In this document: one piece after another, positions 15,601-27,446 of the stretch
Numbering within the stretch: position 1 is the stretch's first letter
Layout of the letters: each line of letters opens with the position of its first letter
Assembly (NCBI GenBank): GCA_016584305.1
Contig: JACEEZ010023682.1
Span: forward strand, 25,797 to 89,796
Source of the DNA: Chionoecetes opilio
Lineage: Eukaryota > Arthropoda > Malacostraca > Decapoda > Majidae
DNA: 64,000 nt
Reading direction: 5' to 3'
Program-made: the position numbers and the translations under genes
Notes under the pieces: model-generated
The model's input: the letters and a program-made list of their open reading frames with translations, nothing else
Database searches by the model: none
Told to the model about the DNA's origin: nothing

Positions 15601-15603
15601 TGG

Positions 15604-15765
15604 TGGGCCGCGTCGCGTGCAGGCTGAGTGAGACGCGCGTCACGAGGCGGCGGCGAGGCGGGCAGCGGCGAGACCTGCAGCAACGCGTCGCCCACCACCG
15701 CCACCCAGCCCACCCACCCACACGCGGCACAAGGAGCACATCGAGAGACTGACGGAAGCAAGGCT
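15604..15765. promoter_or_regulatory. CpG-rich block, possible unmethylated promoter or unrecognised exon
   Basis: A GC- and CpG-dense island (gcgtcacgaggcggcggcga and neighbours) in otherwise AT-rich sequence. It has open frames on both strands but no recognised protein, and no clear splice borders could be assigned. Could be a promoter/first exon of an unseen transcript or simply a repeat. Confidence 0.25.
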
Positions 15766-16057
15766 AAAGGACAGAACCCTCTCTCTCTCTCTCGGCCTTT
15801 GACGGAAGCATGTTTTTTTTAAGGACGAAACCCGCCTCGTGTACCTCAAGGGGCGCCGCGGGAACACAAACAGGATGAGTGTCAAAAAATGTTCTGTGGC
15901 GAAGCATGGTAAGGCGAGGCACGGGCTGGGGGGACTTTCTGAAGCCTCCAGCGATATAACAAGGTAGTTATAACAGACACAGGCGGGATAGGAAGATTTG
16001 CAAGGACCTCAACCTCCTAATGGTGGAAGGGGATGAACTGTCACCTTGGGAGTGACC

Positions 16058-16060
<3 letters not shown>

Positions 16061-16134
<74 letters not shown>
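16061..16134. repeat. (GT)n microsatellite
   Basis: Pure GT dinucleotide tract. A 37-bp segment (acataacagcgatgcgccac and onward) is duplicated just downstream, at about 16148 and 16205. Confidence 0.93.
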
Positions 16135-16135
<1 letters not shown>

Positions 16136-16669
16136 AACATAACATGACATAACAGCGATGCGCCACATCATGGCAGAACACTCTTTATCCTCGCTATGAA
16201 CAGCGACATAACAGCGATGCGCCACATCATGGCAGAACACTCTTTAGCCTCGCTTGGATTTCCATTCATCTAAGTTGCATTTTATCTGATTTTTTTTTCT
16301 TTTTCAATATTTTTTTTGCTGTCATAAGATAAAAAGGCAATATTGCAAGGCTTGATCTATCTTCCTGTCTATATATATTTATACCATTCCTATCTATATA
16401 TTATATCCTACTTATATTGACGGATCCATCTGTATATTATCTTAATAAATTACGTGGCCACGTGAGTGGCCAATGGTGGCCACCCTTGGCCACCCCCTAG
16501 CCAGCAAAGGGAAGAGGGAAAACATTATTTATGAAAAGATATACAATTCTTTTAAATATTCTTACACAGCATAGGTAAAGCAACACAGGATGAAGTAACA
16601 TATAGCTATTCCGTGTATACACATACTGTAGATATACAAAAATAACAAGTTACATTTTTAGCCCTTAGA

Positions 16670-16895
16670 AATGTTTGGCACTCAAAAATGTTTGGTACAA
16701 AAAAATGTTTGGCACTCAAAATGTTTTGCCACTCAAAAAATTTTGCCACTCAAAAAATTTTGCTACAAATTTTTCGCACTCCAAAAAAATTTGAGTGCCA
16801 AAAAAAATGTGCCAAAAATTTTTGAGTGCCATAAAAGTTTGAGTGCCAAAATGTTTTGAGTCAAAAAAATGTTAGTGCAAAAAATCGTGTGCCAA
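16670..16895. repeat. Self-complementary tandem TTTGGCACTC/GAGTGCCAAA region
   Basis: Left half repeats tgtttggcactcaaaa and ttgccactcaaaaaatt; the right half repeats the inverse, ttgagtgccaaaa. A long imperfect hairpin is predicted with its axis near 16785. Confidence 0.75.
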
Positions 16896-16905
16896 AAAAT
16901 GGAGG

Positions 16906-17260
16906 GTAAATTTCCAGATGAACACCGATCTTCCTTTGATGGACGAAACTATTTTTTTCTGATGAGTTTTGATGTGTTTTGAATGAATCTGCTAACCGTT
17001 TCTGTCGCAATTTTTGTTGTTGTTTTTTTTTGGGTGTGATTTGCAACAAAAATTACAAAAACACAAATTGAACCTAACTGAACCTATACCTAACCTAACC
17101 AAACCTATGCCTGCCCTACCTAACCTAACCTTTACCAACCTAAAAAATATAAAAAATTGCGACATAAACGGTTAGCAGATTCATTCAACACATAAAAACA
17201 CACCAGAAAAAAACAAATTCGTCCACCAAAGTGAGTTCGGTGTTCATCTGGAATAATACC
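16906..17260. mobile_element. MITE with CCAGATGAACACCGA termini, copy 1
   Basis: Left GGTAAATTTCCAGATGAACA, right TGTTCATCTGGAATAATACC. The subterminal CTAACCGTTT/AAACGGTTAG pair and a core of CCTAACCTAACC-like pentamers are shared with copies at 24213-24663 and 32313-32632. Confidence 0.8.
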
Positions 17261-17524
17261 AATTTTTTTTAGTTACCATCCCGCGGAGACTTGACGCTTC
17301 ACAAAAATATGACAAACAGAGAAACAACTTCAAACAAGGCATCAACATGTGAATCAGTAGTTAGTTAGTACTTACCCTGCTGAGCGACGCCACGACCACC
17401 GTCCCTCCAGCCCTCTACGCCGGATGACGCTTTGAGATGACAGATGACGCCTTGGTAAGTTGGTAACCGCACTCCGTCACCACCACAGGGAACGCCGCCT
17501 ACCACCTTAGCAGACCACTATCTC

Positions 17525-17781
17525 GGGTTTATGGAACTGTCGCCGATGGGAATTCTCACCGAAACACCAAACTAGAACTCTCGCCGACGTGGAAATGTTA
17601 ACCTAACCTGGACAATGGCACCTAACTTAACCTAACTGATCAAGCTAACGATAGTATTTCATCCCTGAATGCAGAAACACGGGTAACACTTGATTAAATG
17701 TATATATGGGGTCCTGAAATATCAAGAATTGGAACACTCGACGACGGCGGCGAGAATTCCTATCGGCGACAGTTCCAGGTA
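17525..17781. mobile_element. MITE with GGAACTGTCGCCGA termini, copy 2
   Basis: Nearly identical to 1716-1971 over its length, with the same terminal inverses. Confidence 0.8.
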
Positions 17782-18054
17782 CACTATCTCGCACACTTAA
17801 CGTCATAACACTTTCGCAAACTAACACTCACTCGCTCGTCACCATAGAACAGTGATGCTGGTGGTGGTGTTATCTCGTCACCACAGACAGTGAACATTCA
17901 TAAACCTATTAAGATAACGAGTCAAGTAAAATATTCACAGGTTAACTGAGTATAAAGAGTTATCTGTGGTGCGTGGAGGCTGGCGTCACTGTTGCTAGGC
18001 GGTGCGGGTCTCAAGGCCATTGTTGCCAGCCACACAAAACACCCCGCTGGTTAA

Positions 18055-18741
18055 CCCCTTGAGACCCAGAACGTAATTTCCATTGTAATTTGGGTACCAT
18101 TAGACGACTTTTAATTAATATAAGTAATATTTTATAGCATTAACCTGTTTAGTATCCTTGTCCACTACCGTAGATAACAGTAAAGTCGCCACCTGCAATC
18201 ATGTCGCCAGCCGCCAAATATTACGAATTATAGCATCACTACTGATTTTTATGTGCCACTGAAGATGATACACAGTAGTTTATATCATGACTGTATAATC
18301 TATCCTGTTTCAGCGTTGTTTTATGCTTTGTATCTGCAAGTATAGACTGCTTCAAATTTCGCTACGCATTTTTTTTTCCGGGCGATGACGACAGCGGTAC
18401 GACACTCAGTAAATAAACACTAGATGGCGACTCTACTGTTGGTAGCCACTTTGTAGATATTTTTGTAATTTGTTCGTTAATAGCCATACTATGCCACAGA
18501 TGAAGACACAAAATGACACAGACTCTCTAGATAGCCCCTTCTAACTTTCCTGAAATCATGGATGTAGAAATGTAAGTATTAACGCCACCACACGTCTGTA
18601 AACAGAAAAAAAAGTTGGCCTGGCGACTTAACTGTTATCTACGGTAACTAATTTGGTATATTTAGTTACTTTTCGTAATTTTATGGCTCGACAACATACA
18701 ATTTTTTATGTATGCAGAGGAAAGATCTGGGCGTGAAGAGG
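18055..18741. mobile_element. piggyBac-like MITE (TTAA-flanked) split by a nested element
   Basis: TTAA at 18051-18054 and 18742-18745 flank termini CCCCTTGAGACCCAGAACG and AGATCTGGGCGTGAAGAGG. The family unit is about 205 bp; here it is interrupted after tatccttgtccac by 18168-18644 and resumes with actaatttggtata. Confidence 0.85.
18168..18644. mobile_element. Tc1/mariner-type MITE (CCGTAGATAACAG TIR) nested in the TTAA MITE
   Basis: Starts CCGTAGATAACAGTAAAGTC and ends GGCGACTTAACTGTTATCTA followed by CGG, with TA on both sides. Removing it with one TA restores the host sequence ccactaactaattt seen in intact copies, which proves the insertion and its 2-bp TA duplication. Confidence 0.9.
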
Positions 18742-18745
18742 TTAA

Positions 18746-20356
18746 TTATGAAGAAGAAAACTCCTAAAAGATACCTCGTAGTTTAATAATTATGATAAAA
18801 CTCCCAGTTAATTATGAACAATTCCCAAACACACCCGTAGATAGTTTAATAATTATGAAAAAAAACTCAAAAGCAATCCCGCAGTTTAATAATTCTGAAA
18901 AAACTCCCATTTAATTATGAATAAACTCAGTTAATTATGAAAAAAACCTCAGTTAATTATGAAAAAAACCTCAGTTAATTATGAAAAAACGTAGGGTGGG
19001 TTGGGGAGATACCGTACATATGGATGTAACGTACAGATGCTCCCTTGGCCATATTTATAGGTTTAGGATAGTTACCGTATAAATGTAGTAAGAGAAAATG
19101 GGTTAGATCAGCTGAGCGGGAGAGATTTGGATGGTAGGCGCTTGGATAATTTTAGAGGTGAGTTTTGTTGTTTTTGGCATGTCCCATGTAATATTTGGCC
19201 TCCATTTCATGGTCTCTTGTGTTCATGAATATGCCAGCAGTGTGGGGGTAAGGTATTAAGTATCGAAATGTGTTCAGTTGTGATGTACCAAAGGGATATA
19301 AAGACATTCCAGCCACACGAACGATCCGAAATGTTTGTTTCCATGTGAATGGCGTCATATGGACACTTCGTACAGTGTGGTTTTTAAATGTACGTAACAT
19401 CCACAGTGTAAACAACAAATTTAAAATTCTGGTATGGGTTATGTGTTTTCAATAATGTCAAGTAGGATGCAGCAACATAATATTAGATAGTGACACCTAT
19501 CACAGTAGTGATTTCATTCATCTGTTCATAATCTAACCTAAACTAGGTTAATCCATGCTTGTCAAGATTGTGTAGCCTAATGAAACTAGGCTATAGGCCT
19601 ATATCTACATTCTAAAGGTAATTCCAAGCAGTGTTAAGTTCAATCAAATTAAAATATGCCAAATATTGCATTAAATCATCTGCATTTATTATAAATAATT
19701 ATTAATTTATGTTTCCCTTCTGGAAGTGCTACAGAAGCACTTCCATGATAAGTACATTATGTAGGGTAATGAAAGTATTAATATGATTGCAAATATATAT
19801 TAAAAAAAAAAATCCAGGAACTTCAAAGTCAAAATTTATTTTCACTTTTTTTTACTTTCACTTTTTAATTGATTAAAATTGCTTGCACTATTATATTGCT
19901 AATATAAATTGATTTGATTTCATCACTAGGGTCCATTTCATGAAATGTGTTGCCCTAATTCAACTGTGCTTGATTTTTTTATTTTCAATTTTTTTTTTTA
20001 CTTATCGATAAATATCTCTGTATGGAGCGTCCTCACCTATGGATGGTCCGTACGTTTTTAGTTTTTTTTTTCGGGCCTATTTTTCAGTTGCTTTTATCAT
20101 GTTGCCAGAGTTGTGCCTTACACATAATGTAGTCCATATCTTATATTTTGTAATCCATAATAAAAAAATTCAGATTTCACTCAATTTTTTTTTTCCTGAT
20201 TTAAAAAAAAGTGTACGGTACATCCCCAACCCACCCTACGTGTCTTGAATATAATGTTAAGAGATGATGATAGGATTAAAGTAAACAGGCTATACTACTT
20301 TACATATGAATATCAGTTACCTTACTTTACTCCTATGCTGGATATGGTGACAGCTA
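18746..20356. other. AT-rich intergenic, no gene recognised
   Basis: Contains a degenerate array of taattatgaaaaaaactcagt units (about 18745-18985) and homopolymer A/T tracts. Related strings near 19000-19040 (gggtggg.gagataccgtaca) and 20214-20240 (tgtacggtacatccccaaccc) are inverse, so 18995-20240 may be an old inverted-repeat element with decayed ends. Confidence 0.4.
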
Positions 20357-20617
20357 CCGTAGATAACACTATAGTCGCCAGTCACTTGCCACTGCACTAA
20401 TGTCGCCAGGCACAATATACTACGAATTTTAGCATGACTACAGACTTTTATGTGCCACTGAAGAGACAGACATGCACAGTAGTTTATATTATGTACATCA
20501 CACTATATGTCTTCAGTGGCACATAAAAGTCTGTAGTGATGCTAAAATTCGTCATATATTGTGCCTGGCGACATTAGTGCAGTGGCGAGTGACTGGCGAC
20601 TTTAGTGTTATCTACGG
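20357..20617. mobile_element. Palindromic MITE (CCGTAGATAACA TIR)
   Basis: 261 bp flanked by TA. The two halves (CCGTAGATAACACTATAGTC and GACTTTAGTGTTATCTACGG, then the interior) are inverse for about 110 bp each, so the whole element is a hairpin. Same family as 18168-18644, 58721-60432 and 63111-63735. Confidence 0.9.
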
Positions 20618-20741
20618 TAGAACACTGCCTTCCCACACCATTACTCCAGATACACTCACCAATGTATCCTGCAATGCGGCCATACTACATCTGCATATCT
20701 CCTGTCATATCCATCATATCTTGACTTCATAATTATCGTCC

Positions 20742-21050
20742 CCTATCTCCCTTGACTTCATACGTATCACCTTCATATCTCCCTTGACTTCATACGTATC
20801 ACCTTCATATCTCCCTTGACTTCATACGTATCACCTTCATATCTCCCTTGACTTCATACGTATCACCTTCATATCTCCCTTGACTTCATACGTATCACCT
20901 TCATATCTCCCTTGACTTCATACGTATCATCTTCATATTTCCCTTGACTTCATACGTATCACCTTCATATCTCCCTTGACTTCATACGTATCACCTTCAT
21001 ATCTCCTTTGACTTCATACGTATCACCTTCATATCTCCCTTGACTTCATA
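20742..21050. repeat. 32-bp tandem array
   Basis: About 9.5 copies of a unit containing cttgacttcatacgtatcac and cttcatatctcc. The inverse wording caagggagatatgaag recurs in degenerate form at 21605-21840, so the two blocks are inverted relative to each other. Confidence 0.9.
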
Positions 21051-21179
21051 CACACACATCTGTATTCTCCTCTCTCTCGGCCTCTTGTAAAGCTTCCTAT
21101 GTTCTTATTCTCTATGGCTGTCAAATATGTGGAGCAAAACTATTGAATATTCAGTTAGTTTTCTACCATAACCTGACAT

Positions 21180-21280
21180 AGGAACATAAAAACAAGAAAA
21201 TAAGAAAGCTACAAGTTCCTGTTACGCAACCTACATCCACCTTTCATCCCCATCCGTGAAATTGTCGAACCTCCTTTTAA
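21180..21280. repeat. Dispersed repeat (ATAAGGAAGCTACAAG family)
   Basis: Shares ggaagctacaag followed by ttcctgttacttaacactac and atccacctttcatccccatc with 28131, 32822, 53281, 55565, 62571 and 62813. It is cut at 21280 by the TTAA element. Confidence 0.65.
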
Positions 21281-21485
21281 CCCCTCGAGTCCCAGAACGT
21301 TATTTCCATTATAAGTTGGGTACCATTATAAGATTTTTAGTGAATATAAGCAATACTTTATAGATAGGACATGCTTAGTATCCCTCTCGACTAACTAATT
21401 TGGTATAATCAGTTACTTTTCGTCATTTTATGGCTAACAACATACATTTTTTTTATAGCAAAGGAAAGATCTGGGCGTGAAGGGG
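21281..21485. mobile_element. piggyBac-like MITE (TTAA)
   Basis: CCCCTCGAGTCCCAGAACG at the left, GATCTGGGCGTGAAGGGG at the right, TTAA on both sides (21277-21280 and 21486-21489). Intact 205-bp member inserted in a dispersed repeat. Confidence 0.85.
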
Positions 21486-22044
21486 TTAACACGGGTAGGC
21501 CAAGGTGTGTTCAGTCCCTCACACTACCATATCACATAAGGGAGTGCTAAGTGACAACACAGTAAAGGGATGTGCTAAATAACAGGTCATATGGCACTAG
21601 GGGAAGAGTCAAGGGAGATATGAAGGAAAGGAGATGTGAAGATATGGATATACGTATGAAGTCAAGGGAGATAGGGGAAGATATGAAAAGATATGATAGA
21701 TAGATATGAAAGAAGATAATATGAAGTAAAAGGAGATAGGGGAAGATATGAAGTCAAGATATGAAAAGATATATGATAGATAGATATGAAGATATGAAGT
21801 CAAGGGAGGTAGAAGAAGACATGGTCAAGATATGAAAAATAGGGTGACATGTTGCTGAAAGGTTCAGAACGCTAGAACAGGATGGTCAAACTAAATGAAG
21901 GATTATATATATATCTGCTCTAGGAAGACTGCATTACTTAGGGCGAAACAGGAGCCTTTTGTAACATCTAGAAGACTAGGGATTAATGACACACGAGGAA
22001 AAGCTTTAGGATAGGCAGGGCAGTAGTGGGGACAAAAAGCAGTC

Positions 22045-22700
22045 GATTGATTGATTTAATGCCAAAAAAAGGGGAAATGTGCCAGACATCAGAGGTCATA
22101 TGGCACTATGGCAAAGCATAAAAAGGGCAGGGGTTATAGAGAAATAGTGGAATGGTGAGGAAAGGGGAAAGGAACCGATTGTCACAGCAGGATGGTTAAT
22201 CAAATAAAGGATGTGTAATTGTTGGAGGAAGGTTATAAATTGGGACATTACAACACGGACAGAGTTCAAGGAAGATTGATTGGTTGATTTAATGCCAAAA
22301 AAAGGGGATAATGTGCCAGACATCAGAGGTCATATGGCACTATGGCAAAGCATAAAAAGGGCAGGGGTTATAGAGAAATAGTGGAATGGTGAGGAAAAGG
22401 GGAAGGCACCGATTGTTACAGCACTAGCAGGATGGTTAGGGTTAGATCAGATGAAGGATGTGGATTTGTTGGAGGAAGGAGTAAAATTATTACAAAAGAC
22501 AGAGTTCAAAGAGATTGATGGATATTAATCAAAAAAGGTGTTAATAGAGTCTATGGGCACTTATTGACAAGCATAAAAGGCTGAGGTAAAAAATAGTGAA
22601 AGTGAGGAAAAGGGGAAGGAACCGATTGTTACAGCACTAGCAGGATGGTTAGGGTTAGATCAGATGAAGGATGTGGATTTGTTGTAGGAAGGAGGTAAAA
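22045..22700. mobile_element. Two to three tandem SINE-like copies
   Basis: Copies start at 22045 and 22268 with gattgattgatttaatgcca, continue through cagaggtcatatggcactat and end in a variable tail. A third, decayed copy covers about 22510-22700. The family is shown to be a retroposon by the target duplication of the copy at 57885. Confidence 0.7.
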
Positions 22701-23862
22701 TTATTGAAGAGCAGATGCAATAGTTAAGGATCAATTCATACAGCGTGTATAATTAGTAGTTTACTGTGGTACCTTTCCATTGTACAAGCACGTAAAGCTG
22801 AGGCAGCAATCTTAGTGCAGTTGACTTTATAAATGTAAAATACTTTTAACATGGCTTCTGGGTTCTTTTCACTTATAGGAAAACTCGATCAGGTTTTCGT
22901 TCTTATCGTGTAGCGGTCAGGGGGGGTAATTACACTGGTTTCTAAGGGGATAACGCCTCGGTAATACTATTTTGTCACACCGAGTAATGGACATTTTTGT
23001 ACGGGATGGGACAAAATGGACATGTGGACACTTCAACACAACCTGAGGGCATCACGGTTTTCATTCATCACACCAACACTGACAATTTGAACTTCCACTC
23101 TCACTCATTGAAAATTGTAACATTTCCATTAAAACACAATGACAAGTGTGCTATCAACAGACTTCTTGCCACATTCTTAAAGTCAAGAATGTGGTTGAGC
23201 AAAAGATAAATCTGCAACACTCATCACTGGCATGCCATCTTATCATCTACCATATCGAGGGAGGGTTGCACGAAGCACAAGCAAGGTTACTGGTGCATAA
23301 TGCTGAATGGTTCTGTTTTTTTACCCTGAAGCAATCCTTATTGTGGGTCTCGCCGGCAAAGGGACCACCACTCACACCCACCACCTCAGTACCTGGGCAA
23401 CCCGTCTGTCTCCCTGATATAATGAATGGTAGGACGTGTGAGGGAAGCAAGACGTGATTTAACATGTTGTCGTGCAGGTGTGACATTCTGGTCTGTGCTA
23501 ATTCTTGCGCGGAAACCAAAGTCAACAGCAGAATAGGGATGTACGTACGTATACCCGTTCTTAACATTACCGATATAACAATAAATAAATAAGCCAAATT
23601 AAATACGTAGTAGCACTAGGGAGTAATCTTCACCAGGAATGGATTTCAAAAGACCAGATGAACAAAACTATGACTAACAAGTGATTTGGAAACAAAAATA
23701 GTAAGGGCACTATGTAACTATTCATTTTAAAGCTGCAAGAGTTCACCATACCTAGTGTAGGAGTGACAGCTGGTCTAGTAGTGAGGAACAGGAAGATAGT
23801 GCCACAGCCACCTACTTCAAGGTAAACAGTGCAGTTGCCTTGACAAAAGAGTTTAACCTTAA
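22701..23862. other. Intergenic, nothing recognised
   Basis: Unique-looking sequence. Short open frames on both strands between 22997 and 23600 overlap but match nothing I recognise and lack supporting splice structure. Confidence 0.45.
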
Positions 23863-24066
23863 CCCTTTGAGGCCCAGAACGTAGTTTTCATTTAAATATG
23901 ACTACCATTAGACGATTTTAATGAGTATAAGCAATATTTTATAGATATGACCTGTTTAGTATCCTTGTCTACTAACTAATTTGGTATATTAGGTTACTTT
24001 TTCGTAATTTTAGGGCTAACAACAAACGATTTCATATAGCAAAGGAAAGATCTGGGCGTTAAGGGG
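23863..24066. mobile_element. piggyBac-like MITE (TTAA)
   Basis: CCCTTTGAGGCCCAGAACG to GATCTGGGCGTTAAGGGG, flanked by TTAA on both sides. Confidence 0.85.
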
Positions 24067-24212
24067 TTAACTTTCACTCTAACATAAAATACAATATATC
24101 TCTTGAGTAAAATTTCAGCTGCCCGCAAGAGGCATGAGACCTTTTCAACACTTCCCAGAGCCGTGCGTTCATGCCTCACAGAGACACAACACAACACCTC
24201 TGACACACAGCT

Positions 24213-24475
24213 GGGTAGTATTCCAGATGAACACAGAATTCACTTTGGTGGACGAAACAATTTTTTTCTGGTGAGTTTTGATGTGTTTTGAATTAATCTG
24301 CTAACCGTTTATGTCGCAAATCATTTTTATTTTATTTAATTTTTTAGGTAGTTAGGTTAGGTTAGGTTAGGTTAGGTTAGGTTAGGTTAAGTATAGGTTA
24401 GGTTAGGTTTTATATAGGTAATGTTAGGTAAAGGTTAGGTTCAATTTGTATTTTTGTCCATTTTTTGGCAAATCA

Positions 24476-24561
<86 letters not shown>

Positions 24562-24663
24562 CCCATTTGCAACAGAAACGGTTAGCAGATTCATTCAAAA
24601 CTCACCATAAAAAAATAGTTTCGTTCACCAAAGGAAGTTCGGTGTTCATCTGGAAATGTACCC
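24213..24663. mobile_element. MITE with CCAGATGAACACCGA termini, copy 2, with TTAGG core
   Basis: Termini GGGTAGTATTCCAGATGAAC and GTTCATCTGGAAATGTACCC. The core carries about eight TTAGG units at 24351-24389, a poly-A run of about 70 at 24477-24547 and a short (CA)n. Confidence 0.82.
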
Positions 24664-25471
24664 ACAGCTGCACCTGCCATGTTACTTTACTTTTAGAAAC
24701 CCTGCACGTCATCACAGTTCATCAGATCTAGGCGTCACATCACGTTCTGTCTGTAACATCATGTTCTGTCTGGTGTTCGGGAGATTAGATTTCCAGAATG
24801 AAATCAGCAATGGACATTTTGCTCACAAGAAAACTTACCAATGCGACTATCACACACATCTTTTTGTACTGCCAATTTATATGTTAAAGAAACAGCTATT
24901 CTGAAACCTAGAGCAGTTTTGTGGAGTATGCTTTCAAAATGTAACAGAATTTCCTAAACCACAGGATGCGCCCACCCACAAATAAACATAACACGTGCAC
25001 AAAAAAGGACTGGCATTTAATGAGTATATAAAAACTACCAACACAAACTTATCAAAAGGTTACAAGAGAAATTCTACAATATATTTTGCTATAAATAGGT
25101 AAAGAATCTGTAAATTCAAACATTGGACACTGAAAGACTTAGACAAGACCTGCCTACATTTCCTAACAGCTGCTTCTAAGACACTGTAATTTCAAAACGC
25201 TGTAAAAGAATCCACCACACATCACATGTAAAATACTTGATATGAAACTTTACAGTATAGTACAGACGCATGTCGCGGCTATCATACAGGACCCATACAC
25301 GCACTACCTTGGACGTGAAAAAGAGAACACACAGTAACATTGTATCACATCTAACAGGGGAAAAAAAGAAAAGAAAAAAAATCAAATGAAGCTATAACCA
25401 AAGCAGATTTGTGTCACATCTATCAGGAAAAAAAGAAGAAAAAAGAAGAAGCTATAACCAAAACAGATGTA
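24664..25471. other. Intergenic, nothing recognised
   Basis: AT-rich sequence. A duplicated gaagctataaccaaarcaga motif occurs at about 25387 and 25448 just before the Tigger-like MITE. No gene. Confidence 0.45.
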
Positions 25472-25868
25472 CAGGTTAAGTTCCCAAACTCAGCATCCCA
25501 AGACTCGGCAACACCCAAAACTCGGCTATGGTTCCGGATTTTCCAAAACACGGCAGAACACCCAAAACCCGGCGCGTAGTTGCCGGGTCGGCCGCTAGGT
25601 GCCACCACACTATGTCCCCTTGGTTTCTCCCGCCGATTTGTTTGTTGTTATTGTTCAGTGGTGTTGACTGTAGAGTTGTGTACACTGTTATTTTGTGTAC
25701 TTCTATAGGTCTGTTATTGGTATTATGGCTCCCAAACGTCCAAACATTTTTTTCATGTGATTTTCATGATTTTTTCCCCTTAATATATCTACGTTCTAAA
25801 AGTTGGAAAATTCCATTAATCGGCTCGGCTCTGGTCCCGAGGTTGCCGAGTTTGGGAACTTCAACCTG
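25472..25868. mobile_element. pogo/Tigger-like nonautonomous element, copy 1
   Basis: Starts CAGGTTAAGTTCCCAAACTC and ends GAGTTTGGGAACTTCAACCT followed by G, with TA on both sides. The interior contains atggctcccaaacgtcc (Met-Ala-Pro-Lys-Arg), the typical start of Tigger transposases, after which the frame is lost. Copy 2 is at 54922-55286. Confidence 0.8.
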
Positions 25869-26415
25869 TATCAACTGTTTTACCTATTGCCTATTTCTTT
25901 CTTCATATGTAGAGAAATTTGCTTTGGTCCAAAAGAAATACTCCAGACATACTTTTAGAAAGGGGCTGATGATTACTAATGAGGAACTTTCTGAAAATCT
26001 AACGCCACCCGATGTCTCTAACGCTGTCACTTCTATTGCACTTTGAGTCTGAATGATCTATCAATTACCGTAAATTCCGTGCTTCTTCGGGGCATATCAG
26101 AATTATACTTCAATACAACATCTAAAAAAGTTCTTAATACAAATGAAGTTTAGTGTTTAGTGTAGTTTAGTCAAATAGCATAAGAGGTGACAGCACTGGA
26201 GACATCTGGTTGCATTAGCTTTGAAAGTTCCCATTGACTTAAGCTCGGTAGATCTGCCACCAACGCTTACTAATGGCTTTCGTGTATCTATTTTTATGTA
26301 TCTTTTGTGTATCTATTTGTAGGCCGACTAACAGCATCCCGGTGTGTCTCACTTTGTGCTGAACTACAGGCGCAAAAGCTGTCACGTAAGGACTCCGTGA
26401 TAATATTATTGTCTA

Positions 26416-26632
26416 TACTCAGCTTTTTTTAACGAGGAAAAAAATCCTGCCCCCTTGCTGCTTGCTTAACAACTGATCTTTGATGCCAGGAGAAGGGAAT
26501 ACTACGCTGCTTCTAAATTTCAGTTGTATTTTATCAGAGTTAACCCTATTATCAGGTAAATAGAGGCATAACTTTAAGCATGAGACCTTAAGATGGAATG
26601 GAATTTTTGCCTCGGTAAAAAAAATGGACTGT
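26416..26632. mobile_element. MITE related to 4000-4439, uninterrupted
   Basis: tttttttaacgaggaaaaaa at the left, gcctcggtaaaaaaaatgga at the right, with the shared interior tgatgccaggagaagggaat. Ends are decayed. Confidence 0.65.
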
Positions 26633-26754
26633 TGAGTGAAGGTGACACTTTAGATACCAAGCATTTCCTTGAACAGGGCCTAAATTTGTACTGTGTGAAG
26701 CCAAAAATAAATGAAACCTTTGCTGAAATCACATAACCAAACAGTACAGAGAAG

Positions 26755-27112
26755 CATCTTATGTGTTAACTGGGATACACTTTTCTGCCCTGGCATCTTT
26801 CTCATATATTACCAACCAGGTCAAGAATCTTATGTGTTAATTAATCTGGGATACACTTTTCTGCCTGGCGTCTTCCTCATATATTACCAACCAGGTCAAG
26901 AATCTTATGTGTTAATTAATCTGGGATACACTTTTCTGCCTGGCGTCTTTCTCATATATTACCAACCAGGTCAAGAATCTTATGTGTTAATTAATCTGGG
27001 ATACACTTTTCTGCCCTGGCGTCTTTCTCATATATTACCAACCAGGTCAAGAATCTTATGTGTTAACCTGGGATACACTTTTCTGACCTGGCATCTTTCT
27101 CATATATTACCA
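26755..27112. repeat. 75-bp tandem array downstream of Khc
   Basis: Nearly five copies of a unit containing tcttatgtgttaattaatct and tctcatatattaccaacc. It lies 3' of the Khc stop, possibly in the 3' UTR or just beyond it. The 141-residue frame is a repeat artefact. Confidence 0.88.
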
Positions 27113-27435
27113 GGTCCACCAACCAAAGACACCTAAATGGTTCACTACTCTCAAATTGCATACAAAACTACAATGGGTACAAAAATTTAGAAAACAACTA
27201 TTAAATCTATAACAAGAATGACAGCAAGGTGGCTGGAGTCTCTAACAGGGGTTGCTATGCTTACCTTCCTATCCTAGCACTGCCTTCACCAAGCCATAGC
27301 GGTAACAACTCTCTTCTTTGGGTGCAGAAATCAAGTGGGATCTTTCAACAAGTAACAAGCTGCAGGATAGCATTAATAGGATAGTTCTTATAGTTCTTAT
27401 GGTCTTTCACAGGATCATGGAAAACTCTATCAAGT

Positions 27436-27446
27436 TTAACTAGCAT
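27436..27446 (-). CDS. Khc: Khc exon 19 (terminal, 3 residues + stop)
   Basis: A strong pyrimidine-tract acceptor (CTCTTTCTCTTTTCTTTCAG) is followed by ATGCTAGTTAA. In the phase of exon 18 this gives Asp-Ala-Ser-stop. Such a short coding end is plausible but needs transcript proof; the 3' UTR would continue to lower coordinates. Confidence 0.6.

Noticed and set aside
22997..23597. Overlapping frames on both strands (103-116 residues)
   Set aside because: No family similarity, no codon bias, no splice evidence.
25528..26046. 172-residue + strand frame
   Set aside because: It spans a Tigger-like MITE and its flank; only the first few residues after an internal ATG resemble a transposase start.
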